Shown: positions 14,562 to 23,003, counted from the stretch's first letter. The stretch: 31,946 bases of DNA from Candidatus Mnemosynella bozhongmuii (GCA_014361165.1 JACIWD010000074.1:1-31946); one strand, 5' to 3'. Notes: generated by a model not told the origin, from the sequence alone. Translations and numbers: made by a program.

Positions 14562-15106
14562 AGAGGTTGAGGGTCGAAATCTCCGGTGTGACTCTTGAGC
14601 TCGTTAAAGGGGACATCACCTCTCAACCGGACATCGAAGCCATAGTGAACTCTGCAAACAGATGGCTCAAACCAGGAGGAGGCGTTTCAGGAGCAATTCA
14701 CAGAGCTGCTGGCGAGGAGCTTGCAAAGGAGTGCGAGAAACTCGCACCGATTGAAGTTGGAGAAGCAGTAATCACAAAAGCATACAAACTTCCCAATTCT
14801 TATGTCATTCATGTTCTCGGTCCTGTTTATGGGAAGGATAAGCCGGAGGATGAACTTCTTTCGAAATGCTATGAGAATGCTCTCAGACTCGCGGATGAAA
14901 GAGGAGTGAGGTCAGTTGCCTTTCCGTCAATCTCCACCGGTATCTTCGGTTATCCCGTTGAGGAAGCCTCAAGGGTTGCACTCAGAACGGTTTTCAGAGT
15001 CGCTCCCGGGCTGAGAAATGTAAGGAAGATAAGATTCGTCCTCTTCAGCGAGGATGACCTGAGAGCTTATGAGAGAGCTCTCTCAGAAATTCTGGAGAAA
15101 TGCTGA
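14558..15106 (+). CDS. macro-domain protein (ADP-ribose-binding, MacroD-like)
   Basis: The protein has 182 residues. Macro domains bind ADP-ribose and many hydrolyse it from proteins, nucleic acids or O-acetyl-ADP-ribose. The ligand motifs are VKGDITSQPDIEAIVNSANR, GGGVSGAIHRAAG and FPSISTGIFGYPVEEA; the last two are typical of the hydrolytic MacroD class. TTG 14558 overlaps the DJ-1 stop; TTG 14567 is the other possible start. The unusual start codon and lack of a clear ribosome site suggest translational coupling. Confidence 0.88.
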   Translation: MKRLRVEISGVTLELVKGDITSQPDIEAIVNSANRWLKPGGGVSGAIHRAAGEELAKECEKLAPIEVGEAVITKAYKLPNSYVIHVLGPVYGKDKPEDELLSKCYENALRLADERGVRSVAFPSISTGIFGYPVEEASRVALRTVFRVAPGLRNVRKIRFVLFSEDDLRAYERALSEILEKC

Positions 15107-15804
15107 GAATTGGATGCTGTGGATGGAGCGGTTTTAGAGGGAAAAAAGAGGGGATGAGCAAGCTACAGGTTTATGCAGAAGTTTTCTCTGCCGTTGAAGT
15201 CAATTCAACTTTTTACAGAATTCCGAGAATCTCAACATGCGAGAGGTGGAGGAAAGAAGTTGATGAGGTGAATGAAGAATTCGAGTTCACGGTCAAGGGA
15301 AACAGAGAAATCACGCATGTTGATCGTTTCTCCTCTGATAAATCTCTTGAGGTTTTCGAGAAGATGAAGGAGATCTGCGAGGCTCTGGACTCCAGAATTC
15401 TTCTGCTTCAGATGCCTCCAAGTTTCAGGGCAACAGAGAAATCTCTTGAAAATCTCAGGAGATTTCTTCAGAGAACCGGGAGAGATTCTCCGAGAATTGC
15501 GGTTGAGTTCAGACATGAAAGCTGGAAGGATGAAATTCTGGAGGAGCTCATTGAGGAATTCTCTCTTATTCACTGCGTCGATCCTTTTCTCAGAGATCCT
15601 CTGGGGGATTCTCCCGCATATTTCAGACTTCACGGCTCTCCTCCGGGAGAGAGGATGTATCGATACAAATACACCGATGAGGACCTCATGGTTCTGAAGA
15701 ATAAGGTCATGAGATACAGGGATGCCTATATTTTCTTCAACAACATCTTCATGTATGAAGACGCCATGAGATTCTCACGAGTGGTGGAGGGGGAATGGGA
15801 ATGA
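15100..15804 (+). CDS. DUF72-family protein
   Basis: The protein has 234 residues. DUF72 proteins have a TIM-barrel fold and an unknown reaction. Family signs are the start LRIGCCGWSGFRG, then FSAVEVNSTFYRIP, FEFTVKGNREITH, AVEFRHESW and YFRLHG. ATG 15100 overlaps the macro-domain stop by seven bases. DUF72 genes often sit in repair or stress contexts, but no function is established. Confidence 0.85.
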   Translation: MLRIGCCGWSGFRGKKEGMSKLQVYAEVFSAVEVNSTFYRIPRISTCERWRKEVDEVNEEFEFTVKGNREITHVDRFSSDKSLEVFEKMKEICEALDSRILLLQMPPSFRATEKSLENLRRFLQRTGRDSPRIAVEFRHESWKDEILEELIEEFSLIHCVDPFLRDPLGDSPAYFRLHGSPPGERMYRYKYTDEDLMVLKNKVMRYRDAYIFFNNIFMYEDAMRFSRVVEGEWE

Positions 15805-16124
15805 AAGCGAAGTTCATGCATAGCTGGGGTGAGCACAGATATGAGGCGTATGTGAATGAGAAGAAAGAGCTTGTGAAATTCAATTCTCCAACTCATGAGA
15901 CAGATCTCATCCTCTCCTCATTTGATAATGGGAGATTCTACTTCATCGAGCTCTGGGGTGCTTACGGGCTCAGCAGAAATGAGTTCACGGTGACGGATGA
16001 CAGGAAAGAGGCCTTCGAGATATTCTCCGGAATCATAAACGAGCTTCTTCAGGTTCTGGATGATGAGGAGGAGAGAGCAGAAGCAATGAAGGCAGTTGAG
16101 AACGCAAGAAAAATCCTCCTCTGA
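15801..16124 (+). CDS. small protein of unknown function
   Basis: This protein has 107 residues and belongs to no family I recognise. The N-terminal half is beta-rich with aromatic residues (KFMHSWGEHRYEAYVNEKKE, FDNGRFYFIELWGAYGLS), and the C-terminal 45 residues are an acidic helix (LLQVLDDEEERAEAMKAVEN). It has no cysteines, signal or membrane segment. GGAGGG eight bases upstream favours ATG 15801 over 15795. It overlaps DUF72 by four bases and is last in the operon. Confidence 0.75.
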   Translation: MKAKFMHSWGEHRYEAYVNEKKELVKFNSPTHETDLILSSFDNGRFYFIELWGAYGLSRNEFTVTDDRKEAFEIFSGIINELLQVLDDEEERAEAMKAVENARKILL

Positions 16125-16126
16125 GC

Positions 16127-16972
16127 TCATCTTATCAGATGGCTTCCATCACAGCTCTCTGAACTCTGAAGCTCTGGAAAGCCCTCTCTGCATGTTGCGA
16201 ATGGAATTCCGTATTTTTCGCATACCTCCGCAACTCTCTCCATAAGTCTCCTTCTCAGAGGAAGGGGAAGGTAAAAAGCTCTCTGGATTCTCTCGCCTTT
16301 CAGATAGAGGTCTTCAAGCCTCTCTGCAATCTCCGGAAAAGATCTCAAAATTCTGAGCCAGCTGTCTTTTCTCGGTTTGAATGTGCTTGAAACAAGATGG
16401 TCAACGAAATCAGCAGAAGCGATGATCTCCTCAATCTCAGAGTCGTTGACCATGGGAATGATGGGATCAAGTCTCAGACCGACTGGAATGCCGTGCTCTT
16501 TAATTTCTCTGAGAATCTGGAGTCTTCTCTCAGCTCTCGGAGCACCTGGTTCGAGAATCCTGTCGAGTTTCAGCGAAGTAACAGTAATCGTTACAGCAGC
16601 TCTCATCTCGGAAAGAATTTTGAGGTCTCTCAGAATGACATCTCCTTTCGTGATTATGAGAACTCTCAGATCATGATCTCTGAAGATCTCGAGACACTTT
16701 CTCGTGAGCTCGAGCTCTCTCTCCAAGGGAGGATACGGGTCGCTTGTGTTACTCATCGAGATCAAAGCATCTTCTTCAATCTCGCTGCAGTCTTTTTCAA
16801 CCTTTTTAATGAGCTCTTTCTTGGGTCTGCATTCAAAGAATCTCGGAATGTATGAGGAGGAGTAGCAGTAAAGGCATCTGTGCGGACATCCTGTATAGGG
16901 ATTCAGAGAGAACTTATCCGGACAGGTGCAGAGAGGACTTCTCCACGGATCAAAGGGTCTTATAACCCGCAT
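16127..16972 (-). CDS. radical SAM protein, SplB (spore photoproduct lyase)-like
   Basis: This 281-residue iron-sulfur enzyme has the radical SAM motif CPHRCLYC with cysteines at 29, 33 and 36. The next segments, ALISMSNTSDPYPPLERE and RVLIITKGDVILRDL, match the Rv2578c/SplB-like group of DNA-repair-related radical SAM proteins. Archaea make no spores, so the substrate is unknown. The stop is two bases from the convergent unknown gene. Confidence 0.8.
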   Translation of the reverse strand: MRVIRPFDPWRSPLCTCPDKFSLNPYTGCPHRCLYCYSSSYIPRFFECRPKKELIKKVEKDCSEIEEDALISMSNTSDPYPPLERELELTRKCLEIFRDHDLRVLIITKGDVILRDLKILSEMRAAVTITVTSLKLDRILEPGAPRAERRLQILREIKEHGIPVGLRLDPIIPMVNDSEIEEIIASADFVDHLVSSTFKPRKDSWLRILRSFPEIAERLEDLYLKGERIQRAFYLPLPLRRRLMERVAEVCEKYGIPFATCREGFPELQSSESCDGSHLIR

Positions 16973-17015
16973 TCAGAAAAAATTTAATCCCTTCTCATTC
17001 ATAAACTCTCATATC

Positions 17016-17543
17016 ATGAGCGAGGAGTGTTTGAAATACATATACACGAGAAGAAGCATAAGGGAATACTCCGGGAAGGAGATCTCTGAAGAGGATATTG
17101 AGAAGATTCTGAAAGCCGGTTTTCAGGCTCCCAGTGCAGCTGATGAACAGCCGTGGCATTTCATAGTTGTGAGAAAGAAGGAGCTTCTGGAGAGACTTGC
17201 CGAAAGGCACCCCTATGCCAAAATGCTCAGAAATTCCTCAGCAGCAATCGTCGTCTGTGCAGATCCAAAACTCTCGAGATTCAGCTACAGACTCTGGGAT
17301 CAGGACTGCTCTGCTGCAACTCAGAACATTCTCATAGCTTCCAGAATGCTGGGAATAGGTTCTGTTTGGATCGGAGTATATCCGAGAGAGGATTTCGAGA
17401 AGTCAATCAGAGAGGTTCTCGGAATTCCGGAGGATATCGTGGTTTTCAGCATGATCTCTCTTGGTTATCCGAAGAGTGAGGAGATGTTCAGAGAAGCAGA
17501 GGGCAGATACAGGGAAGAGAGAATTCACAGGGATGGCTGGTAA
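17016..17543 (+). CDS. nitroreductase-family FMN oxidoreductase
   Basis: The protein has 175 residues. The start IYTRRSIREYSGKEISEEDI has the RRSIR phosphate-binding motif of FMN, followed by AGFQAPSAADEQPWHFIVV. IGSVWIGVYP and MISLGYPKSE complete the family pattern. An AT-rich AAAAAATTTAA about 30 bases upstream suggests a leaderless transcript from ATG 17016. Nitroreductase-fold enzymes use NAD(P)H on diverse acceptors; the substrate is not readable. It overlaps the convergent methyltransferase gene by 19 bases. Confidence 0.9.
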   Translation: MSEECLKYIYTRRSIREYSGKEISEEDIEKILKAGFQAPSAADEQPWHFIVVRKKELLERLAERHPYAKMLRNSSAAIVVCADPKLSRFSYRLWDQDCSAATQNILIASRMLGIGSVWIGVYPREDFEKSIREVLGIPEDIVVFSMISLGYPKSEEMFREAEGRYREERIHRDGW

Positions 17544-18172
17544 TCAAGAGGTCTCAGCAGATAGTATTTTTCCTTCCTGTCCTCTGAAGTCATCTCGGAG
17601 AGAACTTCAAACTCCGGAAACTCCGCCGTCTCTCCATCTCCTGTTTTGTGCACGAAAAGAACTCTTCCACCCTTTTTCAGCTTTTTAAGAAATCTTCTGA
17701 GAGCCAGAATTGAGGAGGAGAATGGGAGGGTCAGGTCATTCAGAATCAGGTCAAATTCCGGAAGATTCTCGATGTCGAAGGAAAATGCATCCGCAATGAA
17801 AACCCTGACATTCTCCCTCATCTCCTCAATTCTCTTCAGTTCATCTCTGAAATTCTCGCTGAACTCTACTCCAATCACATATCTTGATCTCTCACTTGCA
17901 TATAACATAAAACCTCCTGCCGAACTTCCGAGATCGAGAACAATCTCATCTCCGGAGAAGAGCCCCATTCTCTCATCTATTTCTTTGAGCTTCCAGTATC
18001 CTCTCGGAACTTCGCGGAAGAGAACCTCTATTTCTGAGTCCTCCCTGACTCTGAATGAGGGTTTTCTTATGACCTCTCCACTCACTTTTACGAATCCTCT
18101 TTTTATGCACTCTTTCGCTTTCTGTCTCGACGAAAAATATCCTTTTCGGACCAGCAGAACATCGAGTCTCAT
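17525..18172 (-). CDS. S4-domain FtsJ/TlyA-like RNA methyltransferase
   Basis: This 215-residue protein has an N-terminal S4 RNA-binding domain (MRLDVLLVRKGYFSSRQKAK...) followed by a Rossmann SAM-binding domain with motif I VLDLGSSAGGF and motif IV-like LILNDLTLPFS. This order is that of TlyA rRNA 2'-O-methyltransferases. ATG 18172 is chosen because the S4 domain starts there and GGTGA precedes it. The NDLT in place of the usual DxSFIS could mean a different target. It is co-transcribed with the Trm14-like gene, four bases upstream. Confidence 0.82.
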   Translation of the reverse strand: MRLDVLLVRKGYFSSRQKAKECIKRGFVKVSGEVIRKPSFRVREDSEIEVLFREVPRGYWKLKEIDERMGLFSGDEIVLDLGSSAGGFMLYASERSRYVIGVEFSENFRDELKRIEEMRENVRVFIADAFSFDIENLPEFDLILNDLTLPFSSSILALRRFLKKLKKGGRVLFVHKTGDGETAEFPEFEVLSEMTSEDRKEKYYLLRPLDYQPSL

Positions 18173-18176
18173 CAGC

Positions 18177-19298
18177 TCACCCCAGAATGACCTTGAAGAC
18201 CCTCGCAGGAAGGTCTCCGTATAGAACGAATCTTTCCTCAACTTCAGAAGCTCTCGTTTTTTCCAGACTCTCTCTGAACTCCTTCTCGGCTGCAGTTATC
18301 AGCACGAGAGTGGTATCATCGGAAATCCTTTCAAGAGACAACAGAAAACTTTCGTAGAGCTCTTTTATTGCCCCCTTTCTCGAAGACCTTATTCCGTAGG
18401 GTGGATTCACAACCACGAACTCCGGAGTGAAGTCTATGAGCTCATCCAGTCTCTTTGCATCCCCTACCATAAACTCTATTTTGTCGAGAACTCCAGCTGA
18501 TTCAGCATTCTCTCTTGCTCCATCAACATTCTTCGGTGATATGTCCATCGCAACAATTTTTTCCGGTCTCTCTGGTGAGACCTCTCTGCTGAGCTCCTCT
18601 TTAAAGAGCTCCTCATCATGGATTTTCAGCCTCTCAAATGCAAAATCTCTCTGATGCTTGACTTTGAGAGCCATGAGAACCGCTTCTATCGGAATGGTTC
18701 CGCTGCCACACATGGGATCGAGAAGCGATTCCGAAGGACTCCATCCACTCATCCTTATCAGAGAGGCTCCGAGAGTTGGTTTTATCGGAGCATGATGCTG
18801 ATACCTGCGATAACCTCTTTTGTGGAGCGACTCTCCTGTTGTGTTCACGCTTATGATGAGCTCATCATCTCTGAGAAGTGCATGTATCTCCACATCAGGC
18901 TCATCAAGATTCACTCTCAGTCTCTTTCCGGTAGAATCCCTGAAACTCTCTATTACTGCTCTTCCAATCTCGGATGCTATATCAGGACTTCTGAACTGAT
19001 GCTCTCCAACTCTCTTCGCTCTGACTGCAAAGCTCTGTTCTTCAGAGATGATCTGAGAGTAATCCACTCCTTTTGCAACCCTGTAAATGTCCTGAAGACT
19101 CTCCACCCTCTCCTTTTCGAGAATCAGAAAAACCCTGTTTGCACATCTCGATCTGAGATTCACCCTGTACATCTCTCTGAGAGACCCCTCAAATTCAACC
19201 CTCCCTCTCTCTGGATGAGCTCTTTTGTTTGTGAGCTCCTCTATCTCTCCGGCAACGATGTCCTCGAGTCCCTGAACCGATGTTGCCATGAAATCCAT
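18177..19298 (-). CDS. THUMP-domain N2-guanine RNA methyltransferase (Trm14/RlmL-like)
   Basis: This 373-residue protein has an N-terminal ferredoxin-like/THUMP region (residues 1 to about 155), an RNA-binding platform found in tRNA-modifying enzymes. The catalytic domain has SAM motif LLDPMCGSGTIPIEA and the amino-methyltransferase motif NPPYG. This matches archaeal Trm14, which makes m2G6 in tRNA, but sister families (TrmG10, RlmL) look alike. It leads a two-gene minus-strand operon with the S4 methyltransferase. Confidence 0.85.
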   Translation of the reverse strand: MDFMATSVQGLEDIVAGEIEELTNKRAHPERGRVEFEGSLREMYRVNLRSRCANRVFLILEKERVESLQDIYRVAKGVDYSQIISEEQSFAVRAKRVGEHQFRSPDIASEIGRAVIESFRDSTGKRLRVNLDEPDVEIHALLRDDELIISVNTTGESLHKRGYRRYQHHAPIKPTLGASLIRMSGWSPSESLLDPMCGSGTIPIEAVLMALKVKHQRDFAFERLKIHDEELFKEELSREVSPERPEKIVAMDISPKNVDGARENAESAGVLDKIEFMVGDAKRLDELIDFTPEFVVVNPPYGIRSSRKGAIKELYESFLLSLERISDDTTLVLITAAEKEFRESLEKTRASEVEERFVLYGDLPARVFKVILG

Positions 19299-19340
19299 CA
19301 GAGGAGGTTTTTTATATTACCTCCTTAAATTAAGTTGCGG

Positions 19341-19826
19341 ATGCTTACCCTTGAAATCTTTTATGAGAGTTTCAGTGAGGAGATACTGAACTCTCTGAAG
19401 AGCTCTCTCGAAGCGACCTATCCTCTGAGAGTGGTTTTCAGCGAGAATCTGATCCCTCCTGAAAATGCCAGAGACGCGGAGAGAAATCAGTATGATGCCG
19501 GAATCCTTCTGAGAATTCTTGAGAGGAAAAGAACGAAGGACTTCGCTCTCTGGGTTGTAGATTCCGATATTTTCATAACCGGAATGAACTTTGTTTTCGG
19601 TGTCGCAAATTACAGAGAAGCGATTCTCTCACTTTACCGTCTTCCCTCTCTTGAGATGATTTCAAAGGAGGCAATTCACGAAGTCGGACACCTTTTCGGT
19701 CTCGATCACTGTCAGAACAGCTGTGTTATGCGTTTTTCGAATACCTTTGCGGAGGCAATGATGAAGCCAAAAGAGCTGTGTCCCGAGTGCAGAAAGCTCC
19801 TGGAGGAGCTTCTAAAGGAAATATAA
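19341..19826 (+). CDS. amzA: archaemetzincin metalloprotease
   Basis: This 161-residue zinc protease has the extended motif HEVGHLFGLDHCQNSCVM, which binds the catalytic zinc through three histidines, and a distal CPECRKLL pair. With the two earlier cysteines this pair completes a second, structural zinc site unique to archaemetzincins. ATG 19341 is preferred over TTG 19335. The natural substrate is unknown. It overlaps the convergent radical SAM gene by 15 bases. Confidence 0.94.
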   Translation: MLTLEIFYESFSEEILNSLKSSLEATYPLRVVFSENLIPPENARDAERNQYDAGILLRILERKRTKDFALWVVDSDIFITGMNFVFGVANYREAILSLYRLPSLEMISKEAIHEVGHLFGLDHCQNSCVMRFSNTFAEAMMKPKELCPECRKLLEELLKEI

Positions 19827-20741
19827 GTATCTTCTGTCAAGACCTCTGACAAGATTCAGCTTCTTTGCAATCTCAATAACCCTCATGAACTCCTCTCTCG
19901 TGATTCTTCTGTTCAGCTCCTCATATCTGTATGCCTCTCCCTCCGGTCTGTACTGAGCCATGATGTTGACGTAGGTGTTCCTTGAAATCTCCTCTGCTAT
20001 GAATCTGAGAATCTCCTCGCTTCCGGCAAGATCATTGGGAAGAACAAGATGTCTTATTATGAGTCCCCGGTATGCAATCCCTCTCTCATCAACCTTCAGA
20101 TCACCGACCTGTCTGTGCATCTCTTTAACCGCTTCCTTGCACCTTTCAAAGTAATCCGGAGCATTGGAATATTTTCTCGCTGGCTCCTCCGAGCTGTATT
20201 TCATGTCGGGCATGTATATGTCAACGATTCCTTCCAGAAGCCTTATTATTTCAACATTCTCGTATCCGCTGCAGTTCCACACAATCGGGAGTCTGAGACC
20301 CCTTTCCGCTGCGATCTCAATCGCCTTAACGAGCTGAGGTGTATAGTGAGTTGGAGTCACGAAATTTATGTTGTGACATCCGAGAGTCTGAAGATGAAGC
20401 ATCATCTCCGCAATTCTCTCCTCGCTGACAGCCTCTCCAATTCCGAGATGGCTTATGTCGTAGTTCTGACAGTAAACACAGAGGAGATTGCAGTTTGTGA
20501 GGAAGATTGTTCCGGAACCGTTTCTTCCAACAAGAACATCCTCCTCTCCGAAATGGGGAAAATAGCTTGAGACCATTGGTGTTGCATCCGAACGGCAATA
20601 GCCTTCTTCACCCTTCATCCTGTTTACATGGCACTTCCTCGGACAGAGTTCGCATGATTCGAGAATTGAATAGAGCTCCCTGATTCTTTCCTTCAACTCT
20701 CCGCTCCTCATGAGTTCGAGATAGGATGGCTCAAATTCCAT
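19812..20741 (-). CDS. PflX-like radical SAM protein (COG1313 type)
   Basis: The protein has 309 residues. The radical SAM motif CNLLCVYC has cysteines 84, 88 and 91. An N-terminal cysteine set (residues 30, 33, 37 and 49; CELCPRKCHVN...GYCR) could bind a second metal centre and is typical of COG1313. NINFVTPTHYTPQLVKAIE and LPIVWNCSGYE also fit. The substrate is unknown. The gene overlaps the upstream QueF-fusion gene by 11 bases, so the two are probably co-expressed. Confidence 0.85.
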   Translation of the reverse strand: MEFEPSYLELMRSGELKERIRELYSILESCELCPRKCHVNRMKGEEGYCRSDATPMVSSYFPHFGEEDVLVGRNGSGTIFLTNCNLLCVYCQNYDISHLGIGEAVSEERIAEMMLHLQTLGCHNINFVTPTHYTPQLVKAIEIAAERGLRLPIVWNCSGYENVEIIRLLEGIVDIYMPDMKYSSEEPARKYSNAPDYFERCKEAVKEMHRQVGDLKVDERGIAYRGLIIRHLVLPNDLAGSEEILRFIAEEISRNTYVNIMAQYRPEGEAYRYEELNRRITREEFMRVIEIAKKLNLVRGLDRRYLYFL

Positions 20742-21465
20742 TCTTCTGACCTCCTCTTTTAATTATCCTTGCTCTGACTCCACTTCTCTCCTCGAACTCT
20801 CCTGCGACTTCGAGATAGCGAGGAGAAATCCTCTTCGAGATCTCCGAAAATATCTCGGAAACAACAGCTTCATGGTGAATCTCCCTGTTCTGAAAGCTTC
20901 TGAAATATCTGTCAAGAGATTCATATTCAATTAACCACTCATCCGGAACATATCTGATTGTGATTCTTGCCCTGTCCTCCCTGCCTGTGACAGGACAGAT
21001 GCATCCGAAATTCTCATAGATGAACTCTGCCTCGTGCTCTCCCCAGATATTCGGTATGGTTCTGATCTCCTCTTTTCCCATTTCCTTCAGAGCTTTCAGC
21101 AGTTCCTCCCGGTTTCTGCAAATCCTCCGTGCAAATGCCAGCGACCAGGGAGATCTTGCGGGATTCTCAGCATATGCTATGACAGTTCTTCCCTTCATTG
21201 AGAACAGGAAAGCCTCAATGGATGCCCCGAAGCTCGGTGAATCCGCAATGAGAATCAGAACGTCAGCATCCTCAATCCTTTTCAAATCCCTTTCAATTAT
21301 CTTCCTTGAAAGCTCCGCTCTGTCTCTGAAATCCTCCACATAGCTGTAATCAGCATCCCTGAACTGATCTATGACTTCGTAGCCATTTTCCCTGAGAAAC
21401 TCCTGGAGATCTCTTATCCTCTCAATTCCTCCATATCCCACAGCTCCGCAGATTATGAGTTTCAT
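20731..21465 (-). CDS. fusion: nucleoside deoxyribosyltransferase-like domain + QueF/QueF-like domain
   Basis: This 244-residue protein has two parts. Residues 1 to about 128 resemble a nucleoside 2-deoxyribosyltransferase (LIICGAVGYGG; DADVLILIADSPSFGASIEA, with a candidate catalytic Glu84). Residues 135-237 match the single-domain QueF fold: CICPVTGRED (catalytic Cys157, Asp164), LIEYESLDRYFRSFQN and HHE ending at Glu199. QueF reduces preQ0 to preQ1; the archaeal QueF-like version makes archaeosine from preQ0-tRNA. The NADPH motif ES(K)..K is altered (ESLDRY), so an amidinotransferase-like role is possible. ATG 21465 is the start of the first domain. Confidence 0.8.
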   Translation of the reverse strand: MKLIICGAVGYGGIERIRDLQEFLRENGYEVIDQFRDADYSYVEDFRDRAELSRKIIERDLKRIEDADVLILIADSPSFGASIEAFLFSMKGRTVIAYAENPARSPWSLAFARRICRNREELLKALKEMGKEEIRTIPNIWGEHEAEFIYENFGCICPVTGREDRARITIRYVPDEWLIEYESLDRYFRSFQNREIHHEAVVSEIFSEISKRISPRYLEVAGEFEERSGVRARIIKRGGQKNGI

Positions 21466-21545
21466 CCAGAAATACAATTTTTCGAAATTTTTAATAAATT
21501 TGATGAAGATAGAATTGAATGGGGTGGGGGGCGAGTCAGGGGGAG

Positions 21546-23003
21546 ATGATAGTTCTCCTGAATCCCGATTCAAAAGTTGAGGTTGTTCACAGGCTTGGAA
21601 TTTCAACTCCTCCTCTCGGGATTGGTTACATCGCGTCATTTCTCAGAGAGAACGGTTTTCCAGTCCGGATAATTGATAATATGGTGGAGAGGCTCACTCT
21701 TGAGGAAATTCTTGAGAGAACTGAGGGTTCCTCAATCGTGGGAATCTCTGTAACAACTCCGGCTTTCAAAAGGGCACTTTATTATGCGAGGGAGCTCAAA
21801 AAGAGGTTTCAGGACATCCTGATCATCTTTGGCGGCCCTCATCCGAGCTTCATGCCACATGAGGTTCTGAGAGAAGGTTGCGTGGATGCAGTTTGCATAG
21901 GAGAGGGAGAGTACACGATGCTTGAGGTTGCGGAGAGAGTCGAGAGAGGAGAATCTCTCGAGAATGTCAGAGGTCTGGTGTACAGAGAGGGAGACAGGAT
22001 AGTGGAAAATGAGAGAAGGGAATTCATCGAAGATCTTGATTCTCTTCCCTTTCCAGCATTTGATCTGATGCCCCTTGAGAAATACTCGATTTTCGGAGAT
22101 AAGCTCGATCACTTTCCCATGATAACCTCAAGAGGCTGTCCCTTTGGCTGCAGATACTGCGTTTCATCAGCTCTCTTCGGAAGAAAATTTCGTGCAAGGA
22201 GTGCCGGGAATGTTGTTGATGAGATGGAATGGCTCGTGAATGAGTTTCAGGCAAAGAGAATTGCATTCAGCGATGACACATTCACGCTTGATAAGAGGAG
22301 AGTTGAGGAAATCTGCGAGGAGATATGCAGAAGAGGTCTTGATGTTGAGTGGACATGCACATCCAGAGTTGACACGGTTTCAAGAGAGCTTCTCAGGAAG
22401 ATGAAAAAAGCGGGATGCGCCCACATATACTACGGTGTGGAATCAGCTTCCGAGAGAGTTCTGGATTATTACAGAAAGGGAATAAAACTTGATGAAGTGA
22501 GGAGAGCGGTGGAGATGACGAAGGAGGAGGGAATTTCTGTTACGTGCTCTTTCATCATAGGAGCGCCTTTCGAAACAAGGGAGGAGGTGAGGAAAACTCT
22601 CAGATTTTCAGTGGAGCTCAATCCAGATTATGCCCAGTTCTCACTTCTGACTCCTTATCCAGGAACCGAGATTTATGAGGAGGCGAAGGAAAAAGGACTT
22701 CTCCTGACCGAAAACTACGATGAATTCACTGCGGTGAATCCGGTGCTGAAAAACGATAATCTCTCTCCTGAGGAGCTCTTCAGGATGCTGAAAGAATGCT
22801 ATCTTAAATTCTATCTTAGACCAAAACTCATTATTGAGAAGCTCAGGAGAGGAGACATTGGAATTCTGGTGAAGATGTTCAGAAATGTAAGAAGAAGCTT
22901 CAGAGGTTCAGAAACTCATTTCTCAGCTCTTCAAAAATTCCTCTGTTCCCCAGCTCTTTTGGCTTTAGCTCAATTGTTTTCAAAGGTTTCAGGAGCTCCA
23001 TAA
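21546..23003 (+). CDS. B12-binding-domain radical SAM protein (BchE/P-methylase-like)
   Basis: The protein has 485 residues. The N-terminal cobalamin-binding Rossmann domain begins MIVLLNPDS and contains IIFGGPHPSFMPHEVL. The linker DLDSLPFPAFDLMPLEKYSI precedes the radical SAM motif CPFGCRYC (198, 202, 205). LLTPYPGTEIYEEA closes the SPASM-less barrel. Such enzymes methylate or rearrange unactivated carbons; the product cannot be named. ATG 21546 fits the family start, though ATG 21519 is at leaderless distance from an AT-rich box. Its last 104 bases overlap an opposite-strand gene. Confidence 0.85.
   Translation: MIVLLNPDSKVEVVHRLGISTPPLGIGYIASFLRENGFPVRIIDNMVERLTLEEILERTEGSSIVGISVTTPAFKRALYYARELKKRFQDILIIFGGPHPSFMPHEVLREGCVDAVCIGEGEYTMLEVAERVERGESLENVRGLVYREGDRIVENERREFIEDLDSLPFPAFDLMPLEKYSIFGDKLDHFPMITSRGCPFGCRYCVSSALFGRKFRARSAGNVVDEMEWLVNEFQAKRIAFSDDTFTLDKRRVEEICEEICRRGLDVEWTCTSRVDTVSRELLRKMKKAGCAHIYYGVESASERVLDYYRKGIKLDEVRRAVEMTKEEGISVTCSFIIGAPFETREEVRKTLRFSVELNPDYAQFSLLTPYPGTEIYEEAKEKGLLLTENYDEFTAVNPVLKNDNLSPEELFRMLKECYLKFYLRPKLIIEKLRRGDIGILVKMFRNVRRSFRGSETHFSALQKFLCSPALLALAQLFSKVSGAP

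Noticed and set aside
18618..19328. 236-codon open frame on the plus strand
   Set aside because: It lies antisense to the Trm14-like gene, which has clear catalytic motifs; the frame is a codon-bias shadow.
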